Shown here in pieces: positions 1-12,100 of a stretch of DNA of 64,000 nucleotides; the first letter of the stretch is position 1, and the number at the start of each line of letters is the position of its first letter. A program made the translations under genes and the position numbers. Under the pieces are notes generated by a model that was given only the letters and a program-made list of their open reading frames with translations, did not search any database and was not told the origin of the DNA. Source of the stretch: Caenorhabditis remanei. Lineage: Eukaryota; Nematoda; Chromadorea; Rhabditida; Rhabditidae. Location: positions 806,001 through 870,000 of the forward strand of contig NC_071332.1 of NCBI RefSeq assembly GCF_010183535.1, in the 5' to 3' direction.

Positions 1-62
1 TGAACCGCTATCAAAAAGTTGTCAACTACAAAAATAAAGATCTAGGTTTGATCTACACACTG
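1..62. repeat. PAL-A palindromic element, right arm only (cut by window edge)
   Basis: The first 60 bases carry the conserved arm AAAAGTTGTCAACTACAAAA followed by AATAAAGATCTAGG. The same arm recurs at more than fifteen places in this window as one side of a foldback element, here called PAL-A. The left arm lies outside the window. Confidence 0.8.
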
Positions 63-118
63 ATTAAAAAATTTTCCCAAAATTATCTTTCTCTGATACC
101 AAGACACACTCTCAAAGT

Positions 119-646
119 CATACTTGTCACGGGCCGGGCCGGGCCGGGCCGGGCCGGGCCCGCTAAAAAAATCTTCCGGCCCGGCCCAGCCCGGCCCGGC
201 CCGGCCCGGCCCGGGCTGGCCCGGCCCGGCCCGTTCGGCCCGTCAAAATATTGAAAAAATTTTTTTTAGTCGTTTTCCCATTGTTCTTTCGTTTACTACT
301 TCATGGCAAACATATTATTGATTAGAAATTATAAAATGACAACAAGTGAAAACGAAAATTGTCAGAATAAGTTATTTTGTCTCTATAAACTTTGAGCCTC
401 TCAAAGTCTCTGTGATAATCAGCCGATGATCAGAATCAGGATCAAGAACTTGCTGGAGGCTTCTGAAAGTAGTCTTATCGAATCCCCCGACCTCGATTTA
501 GTATAAACCGAAGAAAAAATTTAATTTCCAAGACTTTCAATTCTATTTTTCAAAAATAATTTTTTGCTGCGGGCCCTGCGGGCCGGCCCGGGCCCTGAAA
601 TTTTCAGCGGGCCCGGCCCGGCCCGGCCCGTGATTTGACAAGTATG
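119..646. repeat. GGGCC-pentamer foldback element with 11-bp terminal inverted repeats
   Basis: The ends are CATACTTGTCA (119-129) and TGACAAGTATG (636-646), which are exact reverse complements. Just inside the left end are two tracts of GGGCC/GGCCC pentamers (about 130-165 and 177-243), and just inside the right end another (about 573-630). The middle is AT-rich and shows no gene. The layout is that of a non-autonomous DNA element whose arms have expanded as pentamer repeats. A related copy lies at 20448-20775, and the PAL-C family (for example 27449-27816) shares the same ends. Confidence 0.8.
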
Positions 647-3100
647 CTCAAAGTGAATCAAAGTTTTTTCTTTTCTGAAAACAAGAACTGTACAAATATC
701 TACAAATACCGTGACTTTTCAGACTATTTATTAATAGATCTTCGAGAATTTTCACATGACCTTGACAGACCAAAGACCCCCACAACATATTATTATCCTT
801 ATCGTTCCCCTCTAGAACTGTAACAAAATGGTGACGACGTATTTAATAAGAAGTGATTATTTTTAGTAGTCACCCACCCGATTTTTGTATCTTTCAAATT
901 TTCTTTTGACGCACGTCTGGCACTTCTCAGAACTGTGTTTTTGTATTTGAGTCAGTTGCTTAATTCGAGCTGCTTATAATTCTATATTTTCAATCCGAAT
1001 CCGATTGAGCTACTCTTTGGAACAAAAGTGTGGGCCGCCCGGTTTTTTTTTGATAATCCAGCTCATGCGTCGTTGCACTGTTACTGAGAATTGTCAGATT
1101 ATTATTATTTTTGTCATCCCTGATTTCTGGCTTGACAATTTTTTTTTCAAAATAAAAAAATAAAAAAGAAGAAGATCAAACCTTCAAAGCCTAGACTGAA
1201 AGACCAAATTTGCAATTGTAAAGCCAATAAAAATTTTAGGAAGAATAGGGTTCAAATTGGAAGAAATTGTTGGGGGTGGCTGAGTAATTGAATACACCTA
1301 CCAGGATGTACTCTTCTTTTTTCGTAACGTGTATGTGACATTACCCAAAAACTTTTGGGCGTCGGAGCACACTGAAAATACTATTAAAATAGTACTTGGT
1401 ACCTGGCACCACTATAATTCAATGCAAAAAATGAATGTCATCTGTACTTATTTCACTTCACTAAATTTCGAAATCTTAAGACACATCTGGAAGAGAAAAA
1501 GGTGTAATGTAATCATGCTTTGCTCCATTTGACGTCGACAAAACAGCGAGAGGGTGGGAAATTCGGTTAAGGAGCAGTACGTCTGCTGACTATTAAAATT
1601 TATGAATTACATACCCCCTGCTATCAAATGAGATCAAAGCTACAAGTTCAGGCTATAATTTGATGAGGAACGACTACAAAGTTCTCGTTCTTTGACGTCC
1701 AACTTGATTTTCTGATTCAACCACAAAAAATTCGTCAGACATTTTCAATAGGTGTTCTGGAAGATGAATAGGTGGTGATCTACTAGAAAAGTGTGATTTG
1801 GAGGGAGAAAAGAGTTCAAAACTTTGATTGAGCAACAGACAGCAGGCTGGTTTGAGGAGGATCTTTGAAAATCCAAAAGATCGAGAGTATGACCATTTTT
1901 TCACCAGGAAATCCTTGCACCTCGGAAAAGATGAAAAATGAACAAAAAAGAATCACAAATTTAAGTCTGTAAGCCTAAGGTCCTGGTATCAAAATCCTTA
2001 AGCCTGAATTTTAAGCCTGAGAACCAAAGCCTACAGATTTGAGCCCGAGCCAAATGTCTTCGAGTTATAGCCTAAAGTCTTAAGCCTAATGTCTTAAGAA
2101 TTTTAGCATAAGCCTAAGACTTTTTATCTGAAAATCTTAAGCCTAAGTCTCAAGCCTGGGTAACAAAGTCTACGGATTTGAGCCTGAAAGTCTGAAGTCT
2201 TAAGCCTAAGGTTTTCAAAATCTTAGCGTAAGCCTAAGACTTTGGATTTGAAAACCTTAAGCCTAAGGTCCTTGGCATAAGCCTAATAAACGCAAATTTC
2301 TGCCCCAAAACTCTCCGACCGTGCCCAACCCAACCCAAACCAAGTTAACAAATCACAATGTGTATTTCATGCCCGCTACTTGTGCCTTAACAACACAAAC
2401 CACATTTTATTTCCAATTCTGACCCGGGTCTAAATTTTCAGCTCACTCAATTTGACACTTGAGAACTTCAAAAATCGTTTCGCTTTAATTTTCACCTGTC
2501 GGTTACCTAACTGACCCGGAAAAGTTCCTCTTCTTGAAGATCTGATCTCTGTGGGAGAACAAGCCGTGACACATTTGATGGAACTCAAGATTATTCATCT
2601 AAACCCCACCGTCCCGGTAAAGCAGCTTACTCCTGTCGCAACTAGGTGTTTGGCGCGAATCAGCATGATCAACAAGATACAAAATATGAAAAAAATTGAT
2701 CAGTTTTCCTGAAAATTTTGTTTTGAGCAAAAAAGTTGTTGAAGAGCTCAAAAATCTTATCCCCTGTAGGTTCTGTCTAGATGTTTGACCGTTTTAAGAA
2801 AATCTGAAAATCTGATGTGTACTTCTATACTTCTACTTCCAATTCCCAAACTGAAAACCACGTGGCTAACTTTTCGATGAACAATTTTTTCTAGAATCTT
2901 CTTCATCACTTTTTCACACAAAATGCTTGATTGCACAGGTTAACAATTAAACTCCCACTCATCCCTCTTCCCACTACAAAGTACAACTCACCTGCATTCT
3001 TAGTCCTAGGCTCCGCCTCTTTCGACCCGCAAACAATAACAATCTAACACTCTCTCACTCTCTCTCCTCCCTCCTCCAATTTTTCGCGGAAGGAGGAGAG
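647..3100. other. Spacer without recognised gene
   Basis: Open frames here are short (under 80 codons) and lack splice structure or a recognisable product. About 1965-2290 is a degenerate tandem of an AAGCCTAAG-like motif (phrases like CTTAAGCCTAAG and AAGCCTGA recur in varied order). A 60-codon open stretch at about 2524-2709 (+) has somewhat protein-like composition but no convincing splice sites, so it is not called as a gene. Confidence 0.6.
1965..2290. repeat. Degenerate short tandem repeat (AAGCCTAAG-like)
   Basis: The words AAGCCTAA, CTTAAGCCT and TTTGAGCC recur more than a dozen times with irregular spacing over roughly 320 bp. There is no fixed period, so this is an old, diverged minisatellite. 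Confidence 0.7.
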
Positions 3101-3105
3101 AAAAG

Positions 3106-3153
3106 TGGGCGGGGCCGCCCCCCGCCGCCGACCAAATGGCAAACGTATATAAG
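3106..3153 (+). promoter_or_regulatory. GC box and TATA box of the 3264 gene
   Basis: GGGCGGGGC at about 3107-3115 matches an Sp1/KLF-type GC box. TATATAAG at 3146-3153 is a strong TATA element. It lies about 110 bp before the ATG of the downstream gene, leaving room for an 80-90 nt leader without an intron. The arrangement suggests a compact, strongly driven promoter; tissue or trigger cannot be read from it. Confidence 0.65.
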
Positions 3154-3263
3154 GCGGTGGAAGAGAAGCAGCTAGCCTCGAAAGAACATATAACTTTTTC
3201 CTTCTTCTTCCTCTCTTCCTCGACTATTCGAAACTTTTTCGAATCTTCTAACTCTAATTCAAA

Positions 3264-3732
3264 ATGATATTCGAAGTTCCTATTGACCACTTCCCGGCTT
3301 CCTCCCAACAAGTCTCGAAGACCCGTGAGCATAAGCCACTCCGACTTTCTACCGTATCACTTCACTCCAAAGAAGTCAATGCAGCAGTTGCTCCGTTGAG
3401 CCCATCAGGTAAGAAAACTTAAACTTTTATATTTTAAATCATGTCCTTACCCTTTCACTTTTTCAGTCCGCCGATCCCAATTCAACTTCTCCGCTGAGGT
3501 ACAGAAGTCGGCTCTCCCAAAGGTTCGCGCCTCGATCCCACCACTCAAACGTGCCCTGACAAGCCCGGCTCTCCCAGTGCAACATCTCAACTTGAACTTG
3601 GCACGCAAGGCTTCGAACCCATCATCACAGACGAGTCGCAACAATTCTGTTAGTGATCTACTGAGGAGCGATCTGTTCAAATTGCCGTCTCGACTACTGT
3701 CAACTGCGGTCTCCTTGCATCAGCTCGCCTGA
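3264..3732 (+). CDS. Small Ser/Leu-rich basic protein, two exons, function unknown
   Basis: Exons are 3264-3408 and 3467-3732. The 58-nt intron starts GTAAGAAAAC and ends TTTTTCAG, and the phase-1 junction is kept, giving 136 residues. The N-terminus begins MIFEVPIDHFPASS. The rest is rich in Ser, Leu, Lys and Arg with several Pro-flanked SP sites (LSPSG, TSPALP) and ends in RLLSTAVSLHQLA. There is no signal peptide, membrane segment or recognised domain; basic SP/RxxS context would suit a phosphorylated, partly disordered cytoplasmic or nuclear protein, but that is inference. Support for a real gene is the TATA/GC-box promoter upstream, a clean intron, and an AATAAA signal at 3929 about 200 bp after the stop. 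I do not recognise the family. Confidence 0.8.
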
Positions 3733-3928
3733 AATGTTTCATTTTAATTTATTTCTTCTTCATTTGCCCCGTCGGGTCTTGCCATATTTTTCGAATCTCT
3801 TCTTCCCATAATTTTTGACCCCATTTCCGATCTCTTTTTCATTCTCAACTGGTCCCCATTCCCCCATAAGATCTTCACCGAACCCTTTGAAAAGCTATAA
3901 CCAAAATTTTGTTACGTGTATGTCGAAT

Positions 3929-3934
3929 AATAAA
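3929..3934 (+). terminator. Poly(A) signal of the 3264 gene
   Basis: AATAAA about 197 bases after the TGA stop, followed by a TG/T-rich stretch, fits a 3' end of about 3.95 kb. Confidence 0.6.
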
Positions 3935-3939
3935 TGATG

Positions 3940-4640
3940 TGTTGTTGATATACATATTTTTCGTGTTGGGTGTCTTCATGTGCAAAAGAAAAAGCAAACT
4001 AGCAAAATAAAACAACTCTGCAATAATTCGTTATCGGTTCTGTGGTGCATTCCTTCCGCCGTCCTCATAATGTGGACACCTCTGAAATTTCTCAGGACGA
4101 ACAAATGTTTTCAATTCGTATGCACCGGTTCTTTCCTTTCTTTCGACATGTGTTCCTCTCTAGAATTTCCCAGGACGAAAAACAAATGTTTTCCACAATT
4201 TCAGCACAATTTCAATTCGTACTAGTCGGTGCCCTCCGAGTTCCGATTCGAATTCTCACGATGTTTTTCAATTTTTCAAATTTGCAAATCTCACGCTTCT
4301 CATGGAGAAAAGAACGTGCAGAGCATAGTACTCGAATCAGTTTCCGGCTCAGTGTCTCTGCGGAAAGAGCCCCAAGAGCTGCTCCTTACTATTAGTGACA
4401 TCAATTCACGCTGCTATAGCATCCTTCCGGCTCGTCGCACCCTTTACGCTCTCCTTTATCAGATCAAATCACATCATCTTTGAGTCGTTCTTCCCAAATT
4501 TCAGATCATTTACACACGTACACAACCCACTCAAAACGATTCGATGATGGACTTGAATTGGATTCTTAGAAAAGATACAAATATTTTCTGATGGATTATT
4601 CACCCAAGTGAGCTGAAATTTTGTAGGATCAGAAAGGATT
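3940..4640. other. Spacer without recognised gene
   Basis: Overlapping open frames of 80-117 codons exist but none has a signal, domain or splice structure. The phrase GACGAACAAATGTTTTC at about 4097 is echoed as GACGAAAAACAAATGTTTTC at about 4174, an imperfect direct repeat, so repeat-derived sequence is likely. Confidence 0.5.
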
Positions 4641-4997
4641 GTATCGGAGACGACGATAAATAAGTCGTTTTGTAGTTTGTCTGGATAGTGTTGAAGTACG
4701 AGGAAGTTCCCGAAGAGAACGAGATCTGGAACAAAGTGACAACACGCTGCGAGCCCTTCTCCGGTGTGTTCCTTGTTTATGACAGCCTTGGGGTGCACTT
4801 CCAATTGTCGGTTGCTTGGCGCAACCGGTTGCGTTTTGGGGCGGTGGACAAAACTACCATAGTTCGATTCCTCCCTGGAGTCAAACCTTTTTTGTTTCTT
4901 GTTATCAAGCTCCAGATAAGTCAAATCTTGGTCGTTTTACACTGCTTATAGTTTCTTTGTCTCTCCGTGTCGTAGTAAGACTAATCTCACAAGCTCA
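4641..4997 (+). repeat. Left copy of an inverted ~360-bp repeat with tRNA-like core
   Basis: This segment is repeated in reverse orientation at 6017-6381 (for example GGAGACGACGATAAATAAG here, CTTATTTATCGTCGTCTCC there). The core at about 4815-4890 has an A-box-like TTGGCGCAACCGGTTGCG and a B-box-like AGTTCGATTCC, followed by a T run (TTTTTT at about 4889), which is the Pol III promoter and terminator order of a tRNA-derived SINE. The tRNA arms do not pair as a functional tRNA. Confidence 0.75.
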
Positions 4998-6016
4998 AAA
5001 TCTCAAGATCCGATTGTCTGCGCATCTTTCAAAATTCTTTCAAAGTTTTAGTTTTCATATGTTTGAAGGAAGAAAGAAAGAATGAAATAAAAGTCCAGCT
5101 CAACTCGAGTTCAAAAGTTCTAAGACCATCATGACCATCCATCATGACTTCGGTCACCTGCCTCCTTCCCCCTATCAGCTTCTGTCCTGTTTAGTAACCA
5201 AAAAACTGTCTACAAATTCCTTCATTCTCAAGGTACATTGTTCGTACCAACTACATTAGATGAAAGTATAATTGGTTAGTGGGGGGAGAAGACAACAATC
5301 CGGTTGGCGGTCAGAAAGCGACAACAATTGGTTCCCGAATCGGAACGAAAATGAGAAGAAAGCAGCCCTGCCCAAAAAATTTTGCTTCGCTTTTTTCTTT
5401 TTATTGTAACAAATCAGGGAACAGAGTGTATTGCCGATGGCAGAAAGTGTGAAACACCAACACTTAGTCATTAGCGTCTGTGTGGGGGGTGCCAACCGGT
5501 ATACACCTTTTTAATGACTTCTTCTTTTCTTTGCAGACACAGTCAGTCTACAACGAAAATTTCCTGTGTCTAGCTTCTAATTAGAAAGTATGTAACTCAA
5601 CGGAAATTAAAAGGTAAGGAATGTGTATTGATAAGAGAAGTCTCCTCTAAAACACATACATCACTATGCTCCATCGGGGGACAGAGGGCATCTTTTAATG
5701 CGTGTCTTGCAAATTATATATAGTACGTGTTTAGTACGCCGCACCGTGCGATTCACATGGTCAAAATCGAAATATAGGTTGTCCTGGAAAACGGAAGGAG
5801 GGCAAAGGGTAGCCGATTGTTGACAGGTGTGCGACAAGAACAGAGAACTTAAAATTGTGTTCTCTTATCGGGTGTAGGGTGATGCATTAGAAGTGGCAAC
5901 ATTTCGAGGCAGGGGGAAAAGTGCGCGAAGAGGCATTTATCCAGGCATTTTGGTTCTTTTTTTCTTTCAAAATTACCCTATCAATGTTTTTGAAGAGAGC
6001 TCACTATCAGACCCCT
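4998..6016. other. Spacer between inverted repeats
   Basis: This spacer of about 1.0 kb separates the two inverted SINE-like copies. No open frame in it has gene-like features. It could be a host segment caught between two independent insertions or the interior of one composite element. Confidence 0.5.
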
Positions 6017-6381
6017 TGAGCTTGTGAGATTAGTCTTACTACGACACGCGTCGAGACAAAGAAACTACCTATAATCCGTATAAAACCCGGATTTGACCTG
6101 GAGCTTGGTTGCTTGATAACAAGTTACAAAAAATGTTTGACTCTGGGGAGGACTCGAACCATGGTGGTTTTTTCCAACGGACCAAAAGGCAATCGGTTGC
6201 GCTAAGCATCCGACAATTGAAAGTTCTCCCCAAGGTCGCCATAAACAAGGAACACACCGGAGAAGTGCTCGCAGCGTGTTGTCACTTTGTTCCAGATCTC
6301 GTGTTCTCTTCTGGAACTTCCTCGTGCTTCAAGACTATCCAGACAAACTACAAAACGACTTATTTATCGTCGTCTCCGATA
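6017..6381 (-). repeat. Right copy of the inverted ~360-bp repeat with tRNA-like core
   Basis: This is the reverse complement of 4641-4997 with moderate divergence. Read on the minus strand, the tRNA-like core (about 6115-6210) again shows TTAGCGCAACCGATTGCC, then GGTTCGAGTCC, then a T run. An open frame of 127 codons on the plus strand through this copy is the antisense of the repeat and is not called. Confidence 0.75.
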
Positions 6382-7167
6382 ACTCGAGTCATGAACGGTG
6401 ATCATCAAGGAACTTTCCCAGTTTTCTCTGGAAAGCAACCTTTAGAATTTTCCAGCTCATATTTTCAAAACATGAGATTTTCCGTGTCATAATCGTAAAA
6501 ACCCTATGTTTACTGTTTTTTTTTCTCCAGATAACATTTTTAAAGCAGTATTTCAGAATTTCAATCCGCTTTACAGTGTCAACGTATCAGATCTCTAAAA
6601 TATCAACAAACAAAAACGAAGTTCGTGATCTGTTGTTACCTGATATCAGACCTGATGTCTATGGGAGTGAAAGAACACACTTTGTAGTTTTTCTATTGAC
6701 ATCATTTAAACTTATTAAATTACGTACTACGTTTGCACCTGCACGCAATTAATATACAATTTTCAAAAAACGCTTCCCACTCGTTCTCGGCATATGAAAT
6801 CTAATTATGGAAATTGGTCAATCACACTACAACGAATGGAGAATTCCCCCCGTTTGACCATCAATCAGGGAGCACTTATCATCATTCCTTTCACCGATAA
6901 GAAAGAGGGAAAGTCTTCCGACTTTCTCTCTCCACCAGCAAATTGTTTTCGAGGAGAAGTATGGGGTGCACGTTTCTCGGAGCGAGGTCAGCAAAAAATA
7001 ATGAAACATTTAGTTTCGGGAAGTAAATATTTGGAAGTGGAGAAATTGAAATGAACAATTTTAAGGGGAAGTTTCGGAGAATTTCAGAGAGTTTTACTGT
7101 CAAAATTGGATAACCTGTAACTTGGCACAGACTAGCCCTATTCTAAAGATTTATAATGTTTTCGGTA
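6382..7167. other. Spacer without recognised gene
   Basis: AT-rich; the longest frame (86 codons from 6794) has no domain, signal or splice support. Confidence 0.5.
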
Positions 7168-7566
7168 GATCAAAGCAAGATCTTCATTTTTGTAGTTGAC
7201 TGTTTTTTGATAGCTGTTGAAATTCTTGAGATAGCAGGCTTCAAAGACTCCACGATGGTGTTATACATAAAACATTGCATCACCATGAGTTTTTTTTATT
7301 GGAGATTGTAGATCAAACCATGGTCTACATTTTTGCAGTTGACAACTTTTTAATAGCTCTTCACCTTTTTGAGATACGGAGCTTCAAAGATTGGTTAGTG
7401 TACCCAGGGGAAGGGAGAGACGCAGAGAAGGCAGACGCTCTCGTTTCTCTGCGTCTCCCCTCTCTTCGTCTTTGCCCACTTAATTTTAAATGCGCTTATC
7501 TCAAAAGCTTGAGAAGCTATTAAAAAATGATCAACTACAAAAATGTAGCCCTAGAGTTGCTCTATA
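7168..7566. repeat. PAL-A foldback element (with an extra left arm)
   Basis: A left arm at 7168-7250 and a second at 7308-7390 (TTTTGCAGTTGACAACTTTT) are followed by the core GAGACGCAGAGAAGGCAGAC, its complement CGTTTCTCTGCGTCTC, and a right arm ending CAACTACAAAAATGTAG. The arms pair over most of their length, making a long hairpin. Confidence 0.85.
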
Positions 7567-8574
7567 CAGACAAATAGATTTAAAAACAATGGCGCGTTAG
7601 GTGTAAGAGTTACAGCCTCTCAAAGTTGATCAACTTTTTTCCATAATACAGCCCCCCGCTATAAAAACAAAACCTGACTTAGTAACACCTCTATAAATAA
7701 AGGTGACAACTACCCCATGCAATACATTGTACTATGTTCTTATTTTTATCTTTGAACTGTTTCTGCGGTGATAAGGGATACGAAATGATACAAACGTGTT
7801 CCTGTTTGCAGGGGTACAGGGAATGAAGAGCAAAGTAGAGAAGAAAAGGTGTTGACACAAGTATTCTTTACACCCACTTCCATTGTTTCTTATTAATTCA
7901 AAAGATTTTAGGGATTAGAATATTTGAACTCATCTCTGTGTTCTTCCCCCACGCGTGTTTTTTTTTGTGGAAAGTGTGACATGTAGTAGATCGCACAAAA
8001 ATTATGGGATCAGAGGTGAATCGGATTAGATGAGCTTGAGTTGCTACTGACTTGGAAAGAAATGAAAAAAATGACAAAAAATGTTATGACACTATGATGA
8101 CACTGAAGTTGACCTGATGTTACATGTGGGGGGAACGTTTTTTTCAAAATTATTTTTTCTGAAAGTAAAAATAGAAGAAGAAGAAGGGGATTTCTCATCT
8201 AAAAAAAGAAAAATCAGAGAGTCCTAATCAGGAAGCCGTCCAAATACTGAAAATATTGGTAAGGGATTGAATTTTGCAACACTAAAATTTTCAGATGATG
8301 TATATTTGGCTGGAAAAAACTACGTCAAATAGGTATTCCAAAAGCCGAGATGTTTCGAAACCGGATTTTCTGGAACTGGCGAATCTTATAGAAAATTGCT
8401 TATTCATAGAAATTTGGCGGTATTTTTTAGTCATAAACATTTTTTGTGCAATTTCTAATCTAAGACCCCGGTTTGAGAGTAAAAACCAATCTCTCAATTT
8501 TTAAAAGTGTTACAGTTCTCAAAATATCCTTTAATTTCAAATTTTACTTATTTTTCATATAGATCTAACTTAAC
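7567..8574. other. Spacer without recognised gene
   Basis: AT-rich with no supported gene. Frames of 60-69 codons overlap on both strands at 8291-8504 and have no features of a protein. Confidence 0.5.
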
Positions 8575-9125
8575 ACTTGATTTTTGCAGTTGACACCTTT
8601 TGTATAGCTTGTCTAGATTTTGAGAGACATTTCTTAAGATGGGCCAAATTTGAACCTCCACAACTTGGTGAAATGTGCTTCTGAGTTTTTCAAATTTTAT
8701 GTCAGCTTGTAGATCTAACCTAGATCTTAATTTTTCTAGTTGACACTTTTTTGATATCTCTTTAACCTTTCGAGATACACGCCTTCAAAGATACCTAAAA
8801 TTCATCTGGTGGTGGAGAGAGCACAGAGAAGCTAGACTGTCTCACTTCTCTGCGCTTACTCTCTCTCTGTCTCTAGGCATCCTCTTTTTCAAGCTTTGTA
8901 TCTTAAAACCTAGAATCGCTATCAAAAAGATGTCAACTACAAAAATGTAGCCCTGGACTTTTTCTATACAGCCGTATCAAAATTTTAAAAATCTGACCAC
9001 TATGAGTAATTCTAGGAAGCTCCAAAGTTAACAACAGTAAGATCCCACAATTTTAAAGATCTTGTTCTTTTGTTTTAGTGGCTTCTTTAATCTTTTCTTT
9101 TTTAAGTTTTAGTCATCCATTTTTA
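8575..9125. repeat. PAL-A foldback element with extended right flank
   Basis: There is a partial left arm at 8575-8640, then a full PAL-A copy at 8715-8965. The flank at 8985-9125 (TGAGTAATTCTAGGAAGCTC and on) is repeated at 13475-13605 after another PAL-A copy, so it belongs to the longer version of the element. Confidence 0.8.
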
Positions 9126-12100
9126 TCTTTTCAACCTTTTTCTATTCTTGTTCTTCTTCCACCACCCACCATTCAATGGTCTCTATTTTTTCTTCCTTCC
9201 GTCCTGTCTCGAACCTTTTCTTTTTCCAATTCTTCTAATTTTAGCCAATTGTATTCATTCAGGAGGTCGACGTGGGTGTCTACGCACATCTTGTCACTTT
9301 TCTAATACTGATAATAACAAGTGGATTAGAAAATGAAAACGAATTGGAAAGAAAAAACCTTTTGGAGCGGAATGGAGAGGAGAGAGGGACCTGCAAAATT
9401 TGTGTGCTCTGGTCTAGCTCAGGTTGAAAATTTCAAAATTTCAATAAATGCTCACCGGAAGTTCTTCTGAAGCCGACTTCCGTGTTTCTTGTGTCCTTTG
9501 ATTCGAAAATTTCAAATTTTGATCGTTGGTAAGGGGGCTTAGAACTTTGTGTTGTTTGTTTACTACCCTCCAAATTTTTTGTTTATTCACAACGACAAGA
9601 AATACAAAATGTTATAGAGAAGAGTCTAGAAAGGTTCTTATTTCGAAATATAATGAACTGACTCATTTTTCTTTAAAGAAGAGACAAAAGGCGACAAAAA
9701 AAAAGTTATTTGAGTGGGTTGCCTTAAGACAACAAATGATTGTGAACGAGTGACCGGAAAGAGATAGTAGAATGAAATGAAATAAAATGAGAGGTGACCA
9801 AAGAATGTTGAGAATTTCTTTTTGTTTGGGGGAGAAAAGGTCACGTGGCTTTGTGATTGTACAGGCTTCGACACCGATTGGGCGAGAAGAGAGAAAAAAC
9901 GTTCAGCTAATAGATGACAGGGATGACGTGAAGGTAGATCAGGTACCAGGAATGACACATTTGGAATATTTTATTCAATTATTAAGGGATCAAATGGTTT
10001 TTTGGGTTTTTTGATTCCCGGAAAAAACCCTGGAAAAGATTCCTAGAATAGCACAGAAATATTTGGAATAAATAAAAAGTTCTCATAGAAATTGAAATTA
10101 GAGGAAGGAAAATGTTTTGTGTGGGAACCTTTTTAGGCTAATTTCAGAAGATCAAGAATTTGCGCTATTTTGATAGGGAAATTGGAGAAAAGGGAGCAGT
10201 GGGAGAACTTTGGGAAGGGAAAGGGATATGGTAGCCTTTTGGGGAAAAGTTGGATAAAATTTGAGCATACCTGAAAAAACCTTGAAAAAGTTTTTGGGCA
10301 AGACTTACTAGAGAAAGCTTTCGAGTGATCGGGGAGATATGGGACGTGACCTATATTATTGGAAAGCTGAAATCACGCTGATTTCAAATATATATTCAGT
10401 TTTTGCCCTCGACGCCTGGTATTCGAAAAAAATGAGGTCAAGGTTTGGATTTTTGGACGATTGACCTTCGGCAAGATTCAGCAAGAAGCTTATCGTGAGC
10501 AACCCTTGATCAAGCTTTGGGCACTCTCCGGGTCAAACATCTGTTTCAGAAAATTGGACGAGTCTTATACAAGCTCTGAATGAGAAAATCGTGGTTTCCA
10601 GCTTTTCATAGTTTTAGCACAACATGCGCCTTGCAGTACTATTAGGTCTGGAACACTTCAAATCTTTAAAAAACTTACTGACCTTAAATAATTAACCAAT
10701 TTTTTTTCAAATTTTTTCAATTCTTCATAGAAAATGGGATTTTCAGAATTTCCTCTAATTCTGAATGATAGTCAAAAATTTGAATTTGAAATTTTGCGCG
10801 AAGTACCTGCGGGCCTTGACAAGTATGTAAAAAACCAAATTCTCCCTACGAACCAGTTCTCACCACACTTCGAAATGACATCAGTTTCAGAAAACTCCTC
10901 ATCAAATTTCAAGAGGGCACACTTTTTTGGAACACCCCGGAACCCGAAAGGCTAGACACTCACACTTCTTCTCCCATCAAGGGAGGTCACATTGATTTGG
11001 GTAAAGTGGCAATTCACCTTGTGAAGGCACTTATGGGACAACTTTATAATGAGACTCTTTTCCATTTAGATTTTCAAAAAAAAAACTTTAACTACACTTT
11101 GTTCACAATTTCTTCAATTCTCACGAATTCCAAGTATCGTATTCTGATGTGTGTTCGGTTGTCTCGGGAGACGATTCCAGGAAATGGTGGACTATGGTGG
11201 GGGAGAATATTCGAGAAAAAACAAAACAAAAGTCTTTCACCCACAATTTTTGAGATTTTCAGTGCATTGTTTTCATATTGTATTCTTTTTTTCTGATTTG
11301 GAAAGAAAATTTGGATGAAATTCGTGGAGGTATCAGAGATCTGACCAGAGTTAAGAGGAAGGCGTAAAGAGGAATTTCGCTGATCCCTGGAGCTGACAAT
11401 GAATGAAAAATCAAGAAGGTCTGAGAGATGAAAGAACTTTGAAAGTGAGAATCCTAAAATGTGGAAGGCCTGACAGCCTAGAGGCCTTAGAATTACTTCA
11501 GGCCTTCATTTTTGAGCGGGTTAATCTAGAGACAGTAAACCTTTTGAAAAAGTGGTTCTGACCAAATTAATAGGTCGTCACTTTCCCCTGGAAGACCTAG
11601 ATATAAAATTTTACTTTGAAAAAAGTTACGAGCCTGGTAAGTTTAGCTGGAAAGACCATTGAGCCAAAGTCTCAACTCTAAAGACGGACGACACCTAGGT
11701 CGATAAAGTGGAAGGTCGAAAAATTTGAATGGTAAAAACCTCAAAAGAATTACAAAATAACCAAACCTAAAAAAATCTTTAAAAACCATTAAAAATACAT
11801 TTAAAAACCTAAAAATCGTTAAAAACCCTAAAAGAAAAAAACCATTAAAAAAACTAAAAACCTAAAAAAAACCTAAATGTATAAGCTAAATTCCAAAAAT
11901 GTTAAATTTCGAATAGTTGATAGACAGAATATTTAAAAGACCTGAAGACCGAAGTTCTACAGAAATGGGATGCGAAGTAGATTGAAAGCCCGTATAGCCA
12001 AATTGCCAACCCGCAATCGTCTAATAAGCCAAAGCCCAAAAGCCCAAAAGCTGTATAGGCTAATAACCCGAATCCGAATAAAACCTCGAGATCGAAGATC

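Noticed and set aside
48..321. Open frames rich in Gly-Arg-Ala-Gly-Pro through the GGGCC tract
   Set aside because: The frames exist only because the pentamer repeat lacks stops; there is no gene structure and the tract lies inside a palindromic element.
2524..2709. 62-codon open stretch with protein-like composition (+)
   Set aside because: A stop lies just upstream in frame and no acceptor, donor or partner exon was found; at most a gene remnant.
9638..10014. Frames of 75-106 codons on both strands
   Set aside because: Overlapping antisense frames in AT-rich spacer with no signal, domain or splice partner.
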